Shown here one piece after another: positions 45,140-54,853 of a stretch of DNA of 64,000 nt. A model generated the notes under the pieces. It saw nothing but the letters and a program-made list of their open reading frames with translations. It was not told where the DNA came from and did no database searches. The position numbers and the translations under genes are program-made. This DNA comes from Mucilaginibacter segetis. GTDB taxonomy: Bacteria; Bacteroidota; Bacteroidia; Sphingobacteriales; Sphingobacteriaceae. Location of the stretch: positions 682,001 to 746,000 of the forward strand of contig NZ_JAEHFW010000003.1 of NCBI RefSeq assembly GCF_016522075.1, in the 5' to 3' direction. The first letter of the stretch is position 1; each line of letters starts with the position of its first letter.

Positions 45140-45685
45140 ATGCAAAACCTAACGCTGCTCGACGGTCAGAAATTTCAAATAACAATACAGCGTTTATGTC
45201 GTCAGTTGATAGAAAACCACGATGATTTTTCAGGATCGGTACTGATAGGCATACAGCCCCGCGGTATATATTTGGCTTATCGTGTTGCCGAAGAACTAAG
45301 AAAAATATTACCCGGCAGCAAAATAGAACAGGGCGATCTGGATATTACATTTTACCGCGATGATTTCCGCAGGCGTAATTCTCCGCTTGTACCTAATCAA
45401 ACTAAAATAGATTTTATTATTGAAGGTAAAAAGGTAATAATGATGGATGATGTGCTGTGGACTGGGCGTACCATTCGTGCTGCCATGGATGCCATGCAGG
45501 CATTCGGCCGGCCCGAAAAGGTAGAGTTGTTGGCATTAGTAGACCGTCGTTATTCCAGACATATACCTGTTGCTGCAGATTATGTGGGAATAGAGGTAGA
45601 TTCAATAGCATCGCAAAAAGTAGTGGTAAGCTGGAAAGAGACCGACGGAGAAGACAGGATAGTATTAGTATCTGAAGCGAAATAA
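45140..45685 (+). CDS. pyrR: PyrR-like bifunctional pyr regulator/uracil phosphoribosyltransferase
   Basis: 181 residues from the ATG at 45140 (MQNLTLLDGQKFQ), preferred over an in-frame ATG... or alternative start at 45119 because PyrR proteins begin near this point. The PRPP-binding loop is VIMMDDVLWTGRTIRAAM, and SVLIGIQPRGIYLAYRVAE and LVDRRYSRHIPVAADYVG are typical PyrR blocks. PyrR senses UMP/UTP and in Gram-positive bacteria binds pyr mRNA; weak uracil phosphoribosyltransferase activity is usual. I see no attenuator hairpin in front of it here. The pyrB gene begins 1 bp after its stop, so they form one operon. Confidence 0.9.
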   Translation: MQNLTLLDGQKFQITIQRLCRQLIENHDDFSGSVLIGIQPRGIYLAYRVAEELRKILPGSKIEQGDLDITFYRDDFRRRNSPLVPNQTKIDFIIEGKKVIMMDDVLWTGRTIRAAMDAMQAFGRPEKVELLALVDRRYSRHIPVAADYVGIEVDSIASQKVVVSWKETDGEDRIVLVSEAK

Positions 45686-45686
45686 A

Positions 45687-46613
45687 ATGGCATTAAGTAC
45701 AAGGCATCTTTTAGGAATTAAGGATTTGAACCGTTCAGATATTGAACTGATATTTGAAACAGCCGATAATTTTAAAACTGTACTAAACCGCCCTATAAAA
45801 AAGGTACCGTCTTTACGTGACGTTACTATCGCTAATGTTTTTTTTGAAAATTCGACCCGCACACGCCTTTCTTTTGAACTTGCAGAAAAGAGATTGTCAG
45901 CCGATGTGATAAATTTTGCGGCATCCTCTTCATCAGTAAGCAAGGGCGAGACACTTATTGATACGGTTAATAATATCCTGGCCATGAAAGTGGATATGGT
46001 GGTAATGCGCCACCCTTACGCCGGGGCAGGTATATTTTTATCTAAACATGTAAAGGCACAGATAGTAAATGCAGGCGATGGTGCCCACGAGCACCCCACG
46101 CAGGCTTTATTGGATGCCTTTTCTATAAGAGAGCGTTTTGGTGGCGATATAGCAGGTAAAAAAGTAGTGATCGTAGGGGATATACTGCATTCGCGTGTGG
46201 CATTATCCAACATTCTTTGCCTCAAACAGCTTGGCGCCGAGGTGATGGTTTGCGGGCCTACCACTTTAATACCGAAATATATTGGCTCATTAGGGGTTAA
46301 GGTAGAGCATAACCTCCGTAAAGCGCTTAACTGGTGCGATGTGGCCAATATGCTGCGCATACAGCTGGAACGGCAGGATATTAAATATTTCCCTTCACTG
46401 CGGGAGTACACCATGCTGTACGGTTTAAATAAGCAGATACTTGACTCACTCGACAAAGAGATTACCGTTATGCACCCCGGCCCGATTAACCGCGGAGTGG
46501 AAATTACCAGCGATGTAGCCGATAGTAAGCAATCCATTATACTGGAGCAGGTTGAAAACGGCGTAGCTATCCGTATGGCGGTTTTATACCTGCTGGCAGG
46601 ACAACAATCCTGA
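45687..46613 (+). CDS. pyrB: Aspartate carbamoyltransferase catalytic subunit
   Basis: 308 residues. Carbamoyl-phosphate site FFENSTRTRLSFELAEKR, aspartate-side motifs MRHPYAGAG and GDGAHEHPTQALLDAF, and the C-terminal MHPGPINRGVEI. It condenses carbamoyl phosphate with aspartate, the first committed step of pyrimidine synthesis, in the cytosol. The regulatory subunit gene pyrI is not adjacent. It is the second gene of a pyrR-pyrB operon; the following gene is convergent with a 6-bp gap. Confidence 0.96.
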   Translation: MALSTRHLLGIKDLNRSDIELIFETADNFKTVLNRPIKKVPSLRDVTIANVFFENSTRTRLSFELAEKRLSADVINFAASSSSVSKGETLIDTVNNILAMKVDMVVMRHPYAGAGIFLSKHVKAQIVNAGDGAHEHPTQALLDAFSIRERFGGDIAGKKVVIVGDILHSRVALSNILCLKQLGAEVMVCGPTTLIPKYIGSLGVKVEHNLRKALNWCDVANMLRIQLERQDIKYFPSLREYTMLYGLNKQILDSLDKEITVMHPGPINRGVEITSDVADSKQSIILEQVENGVAIRMAVLYLLAGQQS

Positions 46614-46619
46614 CAGAGT

Positions 46620-47927
46620 TTATTTATTACCTAATATTTTATTAGCTACATAAGTCGCACTGCTTAGTGCAGCCTCTACTGTACCCATTGCTGCACCTTC
46701 ATATAAATACTCCCCGGTAAAATATAAGGTATGGCTTACCGGGGTATTTAATACTTTGCGTGCATCAGCCGAGTTAATCATATCATAAGCATACGAGCCG
46801 AGCGTAAACGGGTCTGCGGTCCAGTTCATGATGCGTGAAGCAATTAACTCGCCTTTTAATTCCTGTACTGTACACTTAAAAATCACTGATAATGATTGTA
46901 AGCCCTGCAATGCTATGTCCGAATCTGTGAGGTTTAATTTGCTGTGAGCAGCAGGACCGCCTATCCATCCGGTAAGTACGTTTGAATTATCTGGCACCTG
47001 TGTCCACCAGGTGGGTATTTCCTGATCTGAGAAAAGATACCCCATCGCATTAATATTGTGGTTTGTTGTTTCCTGAATTTTGGTGTCCAACCAAAATGAT
47101 CGTTTAAATTCAAATAACACTTTTATAACCGAGCCAAAGCCTATCTGTTTCAAAGCAAATAGATGTTCAGGCACCGGCGGGTTAAAAGTAACAGTTGCCG
47201 TATGTGAGTGTTTAGCTTGCAAAACGCCTAACGGTATGGCAATTATTAATATTTCTGCTTCATAAGCTTTTCCGTCGGTTGTAAAAACACTTACCTTTCC
47301 GTCTTGCCATTTAATTTCTTTTGCAACAGTGTTAAAAAAAACCTCACCGCCGTTAGCTTTACACTGGTTAAGTAAAAAAGTTATAACTGCACCATATCCG
47401 CCGTTTACGCGATGCTGTGTATCCGGTTCTTCATTTTGCCACTCTTTACGTAAAGCAAATGCGCTGGCTTGGCGTGGGTCTGCGGTATCGTATCCGGAAA
47501 CATATTTCCATACAGAATCCCTCAGCTCTTCATATTTAATACCTGGAAACTCCTTTAATAAAAAATCGTAAATGTTAGTATCCTGTTTCAGCTCATTAAG
47601 TTTTTCTAACAGCTTGTCCCAATCATTTATCACCATGCTGTTTGCTTCAAAGCAATTATTACGGAATTGCCACATTTCCGCATTTGCTGAACGATACGAG
47701 ATACCGGCTTCTTTTAAGAGATTGATAGTAACAGGCAAATCACCGTGAATAAATTCAGCGCCGAGCTCTGTGTGATTGAAAAAGGAAATATCATTTAAGG
47801 TGTATATTCTGCCGCCGGCCCGGTTACGGGCTTCAAGTAAAGTTACATTTTTGCCTGCTTTTGATAAAAGGTATGCAGCCATTGAACCGGCCGCACCTGC
47901 ACCTATTATTAAGATACTGTTTTTCAT
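46620..47927 (-). CDS. Flavin-containing amine oxidase-like protein
   Basis: 435 residues. N-terminal FAD motif ILIIGAGAAGSMAAYLLS, then ARNRAGGRIYTL, the GGRIxT signature of amine oxidases. C-terminal FAD contact GEYLYEGAAMGTVEAAL. No clear signal peptide (the hydrophobic start is the Rossmann strand). Members oxidise primary or polyamines or other substrates; the substrate cannot be told. Convergent with pyrB and divergent from the GH65 gene, so probably transcribed alone. Confidence 0.88.
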   Translation of the reverse strand: MKNSILIIGAGAAGSMAAYLLSKAGKNVTLLEARNRAGGRIYTLNDISFFNHTELGAEFIHGDLPVTINLLKEAGISYRSANAEMWQFRNNCFEANSMVINDWDKLLEKLNELKQDTNIYDFLLKEFPGIKYEELRDSVWKYVSGYDTADPRQASAFALRKEWQNEEPDTQHRVNGGYGAVITFLLNQCKANGGEVFFNTVAKEIKWQDGKVSVFTTDGKAYEAEILIIAIPLGVLQAKHSHTATVTFNPPVPEHLFALKQIGFGSVIKVLFEFKRSFWLDTKIQETTNHNINAMGYLFSDQEIPTWWTQVPDNSNVLTGWIGGPAAHSKLNLTDSDIALQGLQSLSVIFKCTVQELKGELIASRIMNWTADPFTLGSYAYDMINSADARKVLNTPVSHTLYFTGEYLYEGAAMGTVEAALSSATYVANKILGNK

Positions 47928-48042
47928 AAAGGTGCCGTAATTTATACCTAAATGTTGTAAGATGCAAGTATGATCAATTATGTAAAAAACGCCTTTTAAA
48001 ATAAATGATTATATTATTTTAGCGCATATTAAGGGCACTGTT

Positions 48043-50352
48043 ATGAAAGATTATTTTAAGGTTGATGAATGGAAAATAATAGAAGAAGGTTTCGATCCAC
48101 TTTATAATAAGATAGCCGAAAGTGTTTTTAGTATAGGTAATGGCCGCATGGGGCAGCGAGCCAATTTTGAAGAAGCCTACAGCGGTGAAACCTTACAGGG
48201 AAATTATGTGGCCGGTGTTTACTACCCGGACAAAACACGTGTAGGCTGGTGGAAAAACGGTTATCCTGAATACTTTGCTAAAGTTTTAAATGCCGCGAAT
48301 TGGATAGGTATTGATGTAAACATAGGTGGTGAGCAACTCGACCTGGCTAAATGCGAAATATTAGCCTTCAGGCGTGAATTGAACATGCGGGAGGGATATC
48401 TCAAAAGAACTTTCCATGTAAGAAACGAACAAGGAAAGGAAATTAAGGTAGATGCGATACGTTTTTGCAGTATGGTGGATGATGAGTGCGGAGCCATTAG
48501 GTACACCATTATACCTGTAAATTTTTCCGGTGATTTAATTATTACTCCTTTTATAGATGGCGACGTTGTAAACACAGATGCCAACTATGACGAAAAATTT
48601 TGGGACGAAGTAAAAAAGGATCATAGTAATGATGGCGCCTTTGTGCAGTTGCGCACCAAAAAAACCGGGTTTGGGGTAGCCACAGCCATGAAATTTAGCC
48701 TGATAAAAAATGAATCCTTTATTGAATTTACCTCATCGCCTGTTGAGAAAGAAAAATATATCGGCGCCGAGGTGAAATTACAGGTTAAAGAAGGAGAGGC
48801 AATTACACTGATAAAATATGCTACAAATGTATCATCACAAAATTACCCTGCCGACGCCTTAGAAAAACGAGCCGCTGATGTTTTAGCGCACATCAGCCAA
48901 AAGGGTTTTGATACCATGCTTGCGGAACAGGCCGTTGCCTGGGCCCAAAAGTGGAAACATAATGATATCATTATTGAGGGTGATGCCAAAGCGCAACAGG
49001 GGATACGTTTCAATATTTTTCAATTGAATCAAACCTATACCGGAGAGGATGACCGGCTAAATATAGGGCCTAAAGGGTTTACCGGGGAAAAATACGGGGG
49101 CTCTACTTATTGGGATACCGAGGCTTATTGCGTACCTTTTTATTTAGCCACTGCCGAGCAAAAAGTAGCCCGTAACTTATTGCTGTATCGTTACAAGCAA
49201 CTGGATAAAGCCATAGCTAATGCCAAACTATTAGGCTTTAACAATGGCGCGGCTTTATACCCAATGGTAACTATGGACGGTACCGAGTGCCACAACGAGT
49301 GGGAGATAACCTTTGAGGAGATACACCGCAACGGGGCAATTGCCTTTGCCATTTACAACTACACAAGGTATACAGGCGATGAAAGCTACCTGACCGATTA
49401 CGGGTTAGAGGTGCTGATCGCTATTTCGAGGTTTTGGGCGCAGCGAATAACTTGGTCTGCGCAGCGGCAGCAATACGTAATGCTGGGCGTAACCGGGCCT
49501 AATGAGTACGAAAATAATGTTAATAATAATTGGTACACCAATACCATAGCGGTTTGGTGCATGCAATACACGTTAGAGGTTATTGATAAGGTTAAGCAGG
49601 ACGATATTGTTAAATATAACGCGCTTGTTTCAAAAATAAATTTTAAGGAGACTGTCGAAACTGACAAATTCAAAGACATTATAAGTAAAATGTATTTCCC
49701 CGCTGATGAGGAAAGCGGGGTGTTTTTACAACAGGACGGCTTTATGGATAAAGAGCAACTGTTGGTGAGCGATCTGCCATCATCGGAAAGGCCCATCAAT
49801 CAAAAATGGAGTTGGGACAGAATCCTTCGGTCGGTGTTTATTAAACAGGCGGATGTTTTGCAGGGAATTTATTTTTTTGAGGATAGGTTTGATGAAGATA
49901 CCATTCGCCGCAATTATGATTTTTACGAACCACGTACGGTACACGAGTCGTCCCTTTCACCATGTGTACATGCTATATTGGCGGCCAAATTAGGCGATGT
50001 AGAGCGTGCATATCAATTTTACCTGCGTACCTCACGCTTGGATATTGACGATTACAATAACGATACCGAAGATGGATGCCATATTACCTCAATGGCAGGC
50101 ACCTGGATGGCTGTTGTAGAAGGTTTTGGCGGTATGCGTGTAAAGGATGATACGCTTTCGTTTGCTCCGCTATTGCCAAAGGAATGGCGTGCTTTATCTT
50201 TTCAGATCGGTTTCAGGGGAGTGCTATTAAATCTGAAAGCAGATAAAATAGGTGTGCTGATCAAAAATATTTCCGAACAAAGCATCGATATCATGTTGTA
50301 TAACATTAAATACAAGGTAGATGCTAACAGCGAACTATTTATTAAAAATTAA
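48043..50352 (+). CDS. GH65 family disaccharide phosphorylase (maltose/trehalose/kojibiose type)
   Basis: 769 residues, the usual GH65 length. N-terminal beta-sandwich (IAESVFSIGNGRMGQRANF), then an (alpha/alpha)6 catalytic barrel with GPKGFTGEKYGGSTYWDTE and the catalytic-glutamate block ECHNEWEITFEEIHRN (glutamates at residues 416, 419 and 421), and the phosphate-site ending ESSLSPCVHAILAA. The protein has no signal peptide. It phosphorolyses an alpha-linked disaccharide to glucose and beta-glucose 1-phosphate. A beta-phosphoglucomutase, often adjacent, is absent. First of four alpha-glucan genes, 24 bp before the GH13 gene. Confidence 0.92.
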   Translation: MKDYFKVDEWKIIEEGFDPLYNKIAESVFSIGNGRMGQRANFEEAYSGETLQGNYVAGVYYPDKTRVGWWKNGYPEYFAKVLNAANWIGIDVNIGGEQLDLAKCEILAFRRELNMREGYLKRTFHVRNEQGKEIKVDAIRFCSMVDDECGAIRYTIIPVNFSGDLIITPFIDGDVVNTDANYDEKFWDEVKKDHSNDGAFVQLRTKKTGFGVATAMKFSLIKNESFIEFTSSPVEKEKYIGAEVKLQVKEGEAITLIKYATNVSSQNYPADALEKRAADVLAHISQKGFDTMLAEQAVAWAQKWKHNDIIIEGDAKAQQGIRFNIFQLNQTYTGEDDRLNIGPKGFTGEKYGGSTYWDTEAYCVPFYLATAEQKVARNLLLYRYKQLDKAIANAKLLGFNNGAALYPMVTMDGTECHNEWEITFEEIHRNGAIAFAIYNYTRYTGDESYLTDYGLEVLIAISRFWAQRITWSAQRQQYVMLGVTGPNEYENNVNNNWYTNTIAVWCMQYTLEVIDKVKQDDIVKYNALVSKINFKETVETDKFKDIISKMYFPADEESGVFLQQDGFMDKEQLLVSDLPSSERPINQKWSWDRILRSVFIKQADVLQGIYFFEDRFDEDTIRRNYDFYEPRTVHESSLSPCVHAILAAKLGDVERAYQFYLRTSRLDIDDYNNDTEDGCHITSMAGTWMAVVEGFGGMRVKDDTLSFAPLLPKEWRALSFQIGFRGVLLNLKADKIGVLIKNISEQSIDIMLYNIKYKVDANSELFIKN

Positions 50353-50376
50353 ATAATATCGCCTAAAAATAGTTTA

Positions 50377-52095
50377 ATGTCTACAAATAAAAATCATAAG
50401 TTAATTATATATCAGTTACTGCCCCGGCTTTTCGGCAATGTAAAATCAACCAATAAAGTAAATGGCTCTGTTGAAGAGAATGGTGTTGGTAAATTAAATG
50501 ATATTACTGATAAGGCACTTGCTGAAATTAATAAAATGGGTTTTAGCCATGTGTGGTATACGGGTGTTATTGAGCATGCCACCATGACGGATCATAGCCG
50601 TTACGGTATTAAAGCTGATGATCCCGACGTGGTTAAAGGTCGCGCAGGTTCGCCTTATGCTATAAAAGATTATTACGATATAGCACCCGATTTGGCAGTA
50701 GATGTAAACAATCGCATAAGTGAATTTAAACAGTTGATAGCGCGTACGCATAGCAACGGCTTAAAGGTAATTATTGATTTTGTACCTAACCACGTAGCGC
50801 GCACCTATGCCTCGGATGCTAAGCCTGATGGCGTACGGGATTTGGGTCAGGATGATGATGCCTCGGTGAGCTTTTCTCCTGTAAATGATTTTTATTACAT
50901 CCCGGATCAGCATTTTGTGGTACCAATAGGTTATAACCCAGGTGGTGATGAGTTTCATCATCCTTTAAAGGATGGCAAATTTGACGAATATCCTGCCAAA
51001 GCCACCGGTAACGATGTTTTTAACGCTGCCCCAAGTATCAATGATTGGTTTGAAACGGTTAAGCTTAATTATGGCGTATATAATCCTAATGGAGAGAAAA
51101 TACATTTTACAAGCGAGCCACCGCTTTGGAACAAGCTATATGATATATTAGCTTATTGGAGCGATATGGGAGTAGATGGTTTCCGTTGTGATATGATAGA
51201 AATGGTGCCTGTGGAATTTTGGTCGTGGCTCATCCCCAAACTGAGGAAAAATTATCCTGAACTGATATTTATAGGGGAGGCCTATGATAAAGGCCAATAT
51301 GATAATTATATTAATAAGGGGTGTTTTGATTATTTGTACGATAAGGTAGGCCTTTACGAAATAATACGGAAACTTACCTGTGATGAATGGGGTGCCAGCA
51401 CCTGGGGGATAAACGCTGTTTGGAACCATGATACCTGTGGTCTGGAAGATCATATGCTCCGGTTTATGGAAAACCATGATGAGCAGCGTATTGCCAGCCG
51501 TTATTTCGCTAACGACCCGTTTTTAGCAATTCCCGGGATGATAGTAAGTGCCACTTTATCTACTGGTCCGGTAATGATATATTTTGGGCAGGAAGTGGGT
51601 GAACCCGCTATTGGTGCATCGGGATTTAGCGGTGATGACGGGCGCACCACTATTTTTGATTACTGGGGAATGCCGGAATATCAGAAATGGGTTAATAATG
51701 GAGAGTTTAATGAACTGCAACTGTCTGATAATCAAAATAAAATTAGAAATTTTTACAGTAAGCTTTTGAATTGTGTAAAAAGAAATGAAGCGTTAAGAGA
51801 GGGAGACTTTTATGAGTTGATGGTGGCTAATGAACATCAGCCCGGATTTGATACAAAGCTTTATTTTTTTGTACGTTACACCCAAAGCCAACGTGTTCTG
51901 GTAGCGGTAAATTTTAACAGACACGAAAAAGAGATGGTTGTTAAATTTCCTCAAGACCTGTTAAAAAAGCTTAATGTACACGGAAACATTACCTTTACGG
52001 ATAGTTCAAGCGGCAGGATATTTGATACACAGGACATCGCAACAGGGCTCAAAATACATTTACAACCTTCGAGCGGATTACTGCTGCACTTTTAA
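50377..52095 (+). CDS. GH13 alpha-amylase family enzyme (cytosolic)
   Basis: 572 residues without signal peptide. GH13 conserved regions: VIIDFVPNHVAR (I), GVDGFRCDMIEMVP with nucleophile Asp (II), LIFIGEAYD with acid/base Glu (III), FMENHDEQR with Asp (IV). A C-terminal beta domain ends LKIHLQPSSGLLLHF. It hydrolyses or rearranges alpha-glucan bonds, probably maltooligosaccharides given neighbouring GH65, GH31 and branching-enzyme genes. The exact subfamily cannot be fixed by eye. Confidence 0.9.
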   Translation: MSTNKNHKLIIYQLLPRLFGNVKSTNKVNGSVEENGVGKLNDITDKALAEINKMGFSHVWYTGVIEHATMTDHSRYGIKADDPDVVKGRAGSPYAIKDYYDIAPDLAVDVNNRISEFKQLIARTHSNGLKVIIDFVPNHVARTYASDAKPDGVRDLGQDDDASVSFSPVNDFYYIPDQHFVVPIGYNPGGDEFHHPLKDGKFDEYPAKATGNDVFNAAPSINDWFETVKLNYGVYNPNGEKIHFTSEPPLWNKLYDILAYWSDMGVDGFRCDMIEMVPVEFWSWLIPKLRKNYPELIFIGEAYDKGQYDNYINKGCFDYLYDKVGLYEIIRKLTCDEWGASTWGINAVWNHDTCGLEDHMLRFMENHDEQRIASRYFANDPFLAIPGMIVSATLSTGPVMIYFGQEVGEPAIGASGFSGDDGRTTIFDYWGMPEYQKWVNNGEFNELQLSDNQNKIRNFYSKLLNCVKRNEALREGDFYELMVANEHQPGFDTKLYFFVRYTQSQRVLVAVNFNRHEKEMVVKFPQDLLKKLNVHGNITFTDSSSGRIFDTQDIATGLKIHLQPSSGLLLHF

Positions 52096-52239
52096 TTTAG
52101 TTAAGCAATGCAGCGTTTTGGCTTAATTATAACTTGAAAAGTCATTAATAAATCGTTTATTAGATAAAACATTAAAGCAAATCAACTTTAAGGTTTGTTA
52201 GTTACCTTTATAAGGTAATTGGAATACAGAAGAATATAT

Positions 52240-54711
52240 ATGGAAGAAAATATACCGAACCCCGAACTATTAACAGCCCAGCTACTTGCCGCGGAAGAAA
52301 TTTTAGAGGAAGAAGAGTTTCATCATTTAAATAATCCGGCAGAGGGGATAAAGCCTATTGTAAAAAAATATCTGGGGATACCAAATCATGTTGAGCAGAT
52401 AGATAACAGGTTTTATTTTACCGATGGCGACGCAAATGTTGAGGTAGTGGTGGTTACAAAAACCATTATTAGGGTAAGATTGGCGCCTCACAGCGTTTTT
52501 CTCGAAGAGTTTTCTTATGCCGTGCCTGAACTACCACAGGAAGCAGTTGAATATTCATTATTTGAGGATGAAACGGAATTCAGGGTGTCAACAGAGCTTG
52601 TAAACTGCCATATACGTAAACAGGATTTTCACATATCTTTTTCGGATAATACAGGCCACGTTACCAGTACAGATGCCACCCCTATGCACTGGGAAGAAAA
52701 TGTAAAGTTTGGTGGTTATTATGTTTTTTGTACCAAGGAGTGCCATAATGAAGAAAGCTTCTTCGGACTTGGTGATAAGGCGACTGATTTTAACCTGAGG
52801 GGTAAACGACTTAAAAACTGGAATACGGATGCTTATTCGTTTAACTGGAATCAGGATCCTTTATACCGGTCTATTCCGTTTTACATCAGTGTAAATGAAG
52901 GAATCGCTCACGGAATATTTTTCGATAATACCTTTAAAGCCCACTTTGACTTTGGCGCCGAAGATGCTACCAAAACCAGTTTTTGGGCTGATGGCGGCGA
53001 ACTGCAATATTATTATATACACGGTCCGCATATGATGGATGTGGTAAAAAACTACCATATATTAACCGGTAAGCATCCAATGCCTCCCCGCTGGGCTTTA
53101 GGTTATCACCAATGCCGGTGGAGTTATTATCCGGAAAATAAGGTCAGGGTAATAGCCAACGGTTTCAGACAGAATAAAATTCCATGCGATGGCATTTACC
53201 TCGATATTGATTACATGGATGGTTATCGGTGTTTTACCTGGAACCGTAAGTATTTCCCTGATCCTAAGAAAATGATCAGTGATCTGGCTGCAAATGGTTT
53301 TAAAACGGTAGTTATTATTGATCCGGGTATACGGGTTGATGATAATTATGCAGTATTTAAAGAGGGTAAAGAAAACAGGTATTTTTGCCGCCGCTGTGAT
53401 GATTACTTTATGGAAGGCCATGTATGGCCTGGTCGATGCCAGTTTCCGGACTTTACCAACCCCGAGGTGCGTAACTGGTGGGGTAACCTGTTCGATGAAT
53501 TAGTTGACTATGGTGTAGCAGGAGTGTGGAATGATATGAATGAGCCTGCTGTATTTGGTTCCGGCACTTTCCCGGATGATGTAAGGCATCAATATGATGG
53601 TTATCGCGGGTCGCATCGTAAGGCACATAATGTATACGGCATGCAAATGGTGCGCGCTACTTATGAGGGTTTGCGAAAACAAATGAAAAACAAGCGGCCG
53701 TTTACCATTACACGTGCCGGGTATGCAGGAGTGCAGCGTTACTCTTCTGTTTGGACGGGTGATAACGTGGCATCATGGGAACATTTACGTTTAGGAAATA
53801 TCCAATTACAGCGCCTGTCTATATCCGGTATATCATTCTGCGGTACAGATATAGGCGGCTTTAGCGGTGAACCTGATGGGGAGTTATTTACGCGCTGGAT
53901 ACAGTTAGGCAGCTTTTCGCCATTTATGCGCGCGCACTCCGCAGGTGACACTAAAGAACGCGAACCCTGGAGCTTTGGCGAGCCTTTTACATCCATTAAC
54001 CGTAAGTTTATTGAATTACGCTATCGTTTAATTCCTTATTTGTATTCGGCATTTTGGGAACATTATCGCTATGGTTTCCCTATATTAAGGCCACTGGTAA
54101 TGCACGAACAGAGCGAAATGGCTAATCATTTCCGCCAGGATGAGTTTACGTTTGGAGATAAAATATTAGTTTGCCCTGTGTTAAACCCCGGTCAGCAGTC
54201 GCGTAACGTGTATTTACCAAAAGGTAAGTGGTACGATTTCTGGACGCTGGAAATGGTAGACGGCGGAAGGGAATTAGCTGTGCAAACCCCGCTTGATATT
54301 ATGCCGATATTTGTTAAAGCCGGGTCTGTTATCCCTGAGTATCCGGTAATGCAGTATACAGGTGAAAAAGATATTGAAGAAGTAAAGCTAAATATATATT
54401 ACAGCGACTCAGATGTCAGGTCATTCCTGTTTGAAGATTATGGAGAAACTTTTGCATATGAGCAGGATATATATCTCGAGAAGAAATTTTTGGTAAATGG
54501 AACCGCCGACAGCTTAACCATACAGCAAAGTATGGAGGGGCTGTACACACCAAGATATGAAGGCTATCATCTGAAATTAAATGGTTTGCCTTTTAAGCCT
54601 GCAAAAATTATTGCAGATGGCACAGAGGTAAAAGATATAGTATTCAACAAAGACAAAACTTATGAGTTCAAATTCAGGAAGAACTTTAAGAAAATAGAAA
54701 TATTTAGGTAG
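52240..54711 (+). CDS. GH31 alpha-glucosidase family enzyme
   Basis: 823 residues from the ATG at 52240 (MEENIPNPELL); an in-frame TTG seven codons earlier is possible but less likely. The N-terminal beta-sandwich is followed by a TIM barrel with nucleophile D432 in GVWNDMNEPAVF and acid/base D508 in VWTGDNVASWEHL, plus a DUF5110-type C-terminal domain. No signal peptide, so it should act on imported oligosaccharides in the cytosol, releasing glucose from alpha-linked ends. A terminator follows, ending the GH65-GH13-GH31 unit. Confidence 0.93.
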   Translation: MEENIPNPELLTAQLLAAEEILEEEEFHHLNNPAEGIKPIVKKYLGIPNHVEQIDNRFYFTDGDANVEVVVVTKTIIRVRLAPHSVFLEEFSYAVPELPQEAVEYSLFEDETEFRVSTELVNCHIRKQDFHISFSDNTGHVTSTDATPMHWEENVKFGGYYVFCTKECHNEESFFGLGDKATDFNLRGKRLKNWNTDAYSFNWNQDPLYRSIPFYISVNEGIAHGIFFDNTFKAHFDFGAEDATKTSFWADGGELQYYYIHGPHMMDVVKNYHILTGKHPMPPRWALGYHQCRWSYYPENKVRVIANGFRQNKIPCDGIYLDIDYMDGYRCFTWNRKYFPDPKKMISDLAANGFKTVVIIDPGIRVDDNYAVFKEGKENRYFCRRCDDYFMEGHVWPGRCQFPDFTNPEVRNWWGNLFDELVDYGVAGVWNDMNEPAVFGSGTFPDDVRHQYDGYRGSHRKAHNVYGMQMVRATYEGLRKQMKNKRPFTITRAGYAGVQRYSSVWTGDNVASWEHLRLGNIQLQRLSISGISFCGTDIGGFSGEPDGELFTRWIQLGSFSPFMRAHSAGDTKEREPWSFGEPFTSINRKFIELRYRLIPYLYSAFWEHYRYGFPILRPLVMHEQSEMANHFRQDEFTFGDKILVCPVLNPGQQSRNVYLPKGKWYDFWTLEMVDGGRELAVQTPLDIMPIFVKAGSVIPEYPVMQYTGEKDIEEVKLNIYYSDSDVRSFLFEDYGETFAYEQDIYLEKKFLVNGTADSLTIQQSMEGLYTPRYEGYHLKLNGLPFKPAKIIADGTEVKDIVFNKDKTYEFKFRKNFKKIEIFR

Positions 54712-54712
54712 A

Positions 54713-54742
54713 AAAATGGCAGTTTAACACTGCCATTTTAGT
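54713..54742 (+). terminator. Intrinsic terminator after the GH31 gene
   Basis: Perfect 11-bp stem AAAATGGCAGT / ACTGCCATTTT with a 5-nt loop. The downstream T-tract is short. Confidence 0.75.
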
Positions 54743-54853
54743 TTAGTATAAACAACTGGTGATGAAGTATGTTCTTTAATTATATATTTGATTCACCAGG
54801 AGAGTAACCAACTCCGTACCAATTAACCCAAGCTCTGAAAAAGCTATCTGATT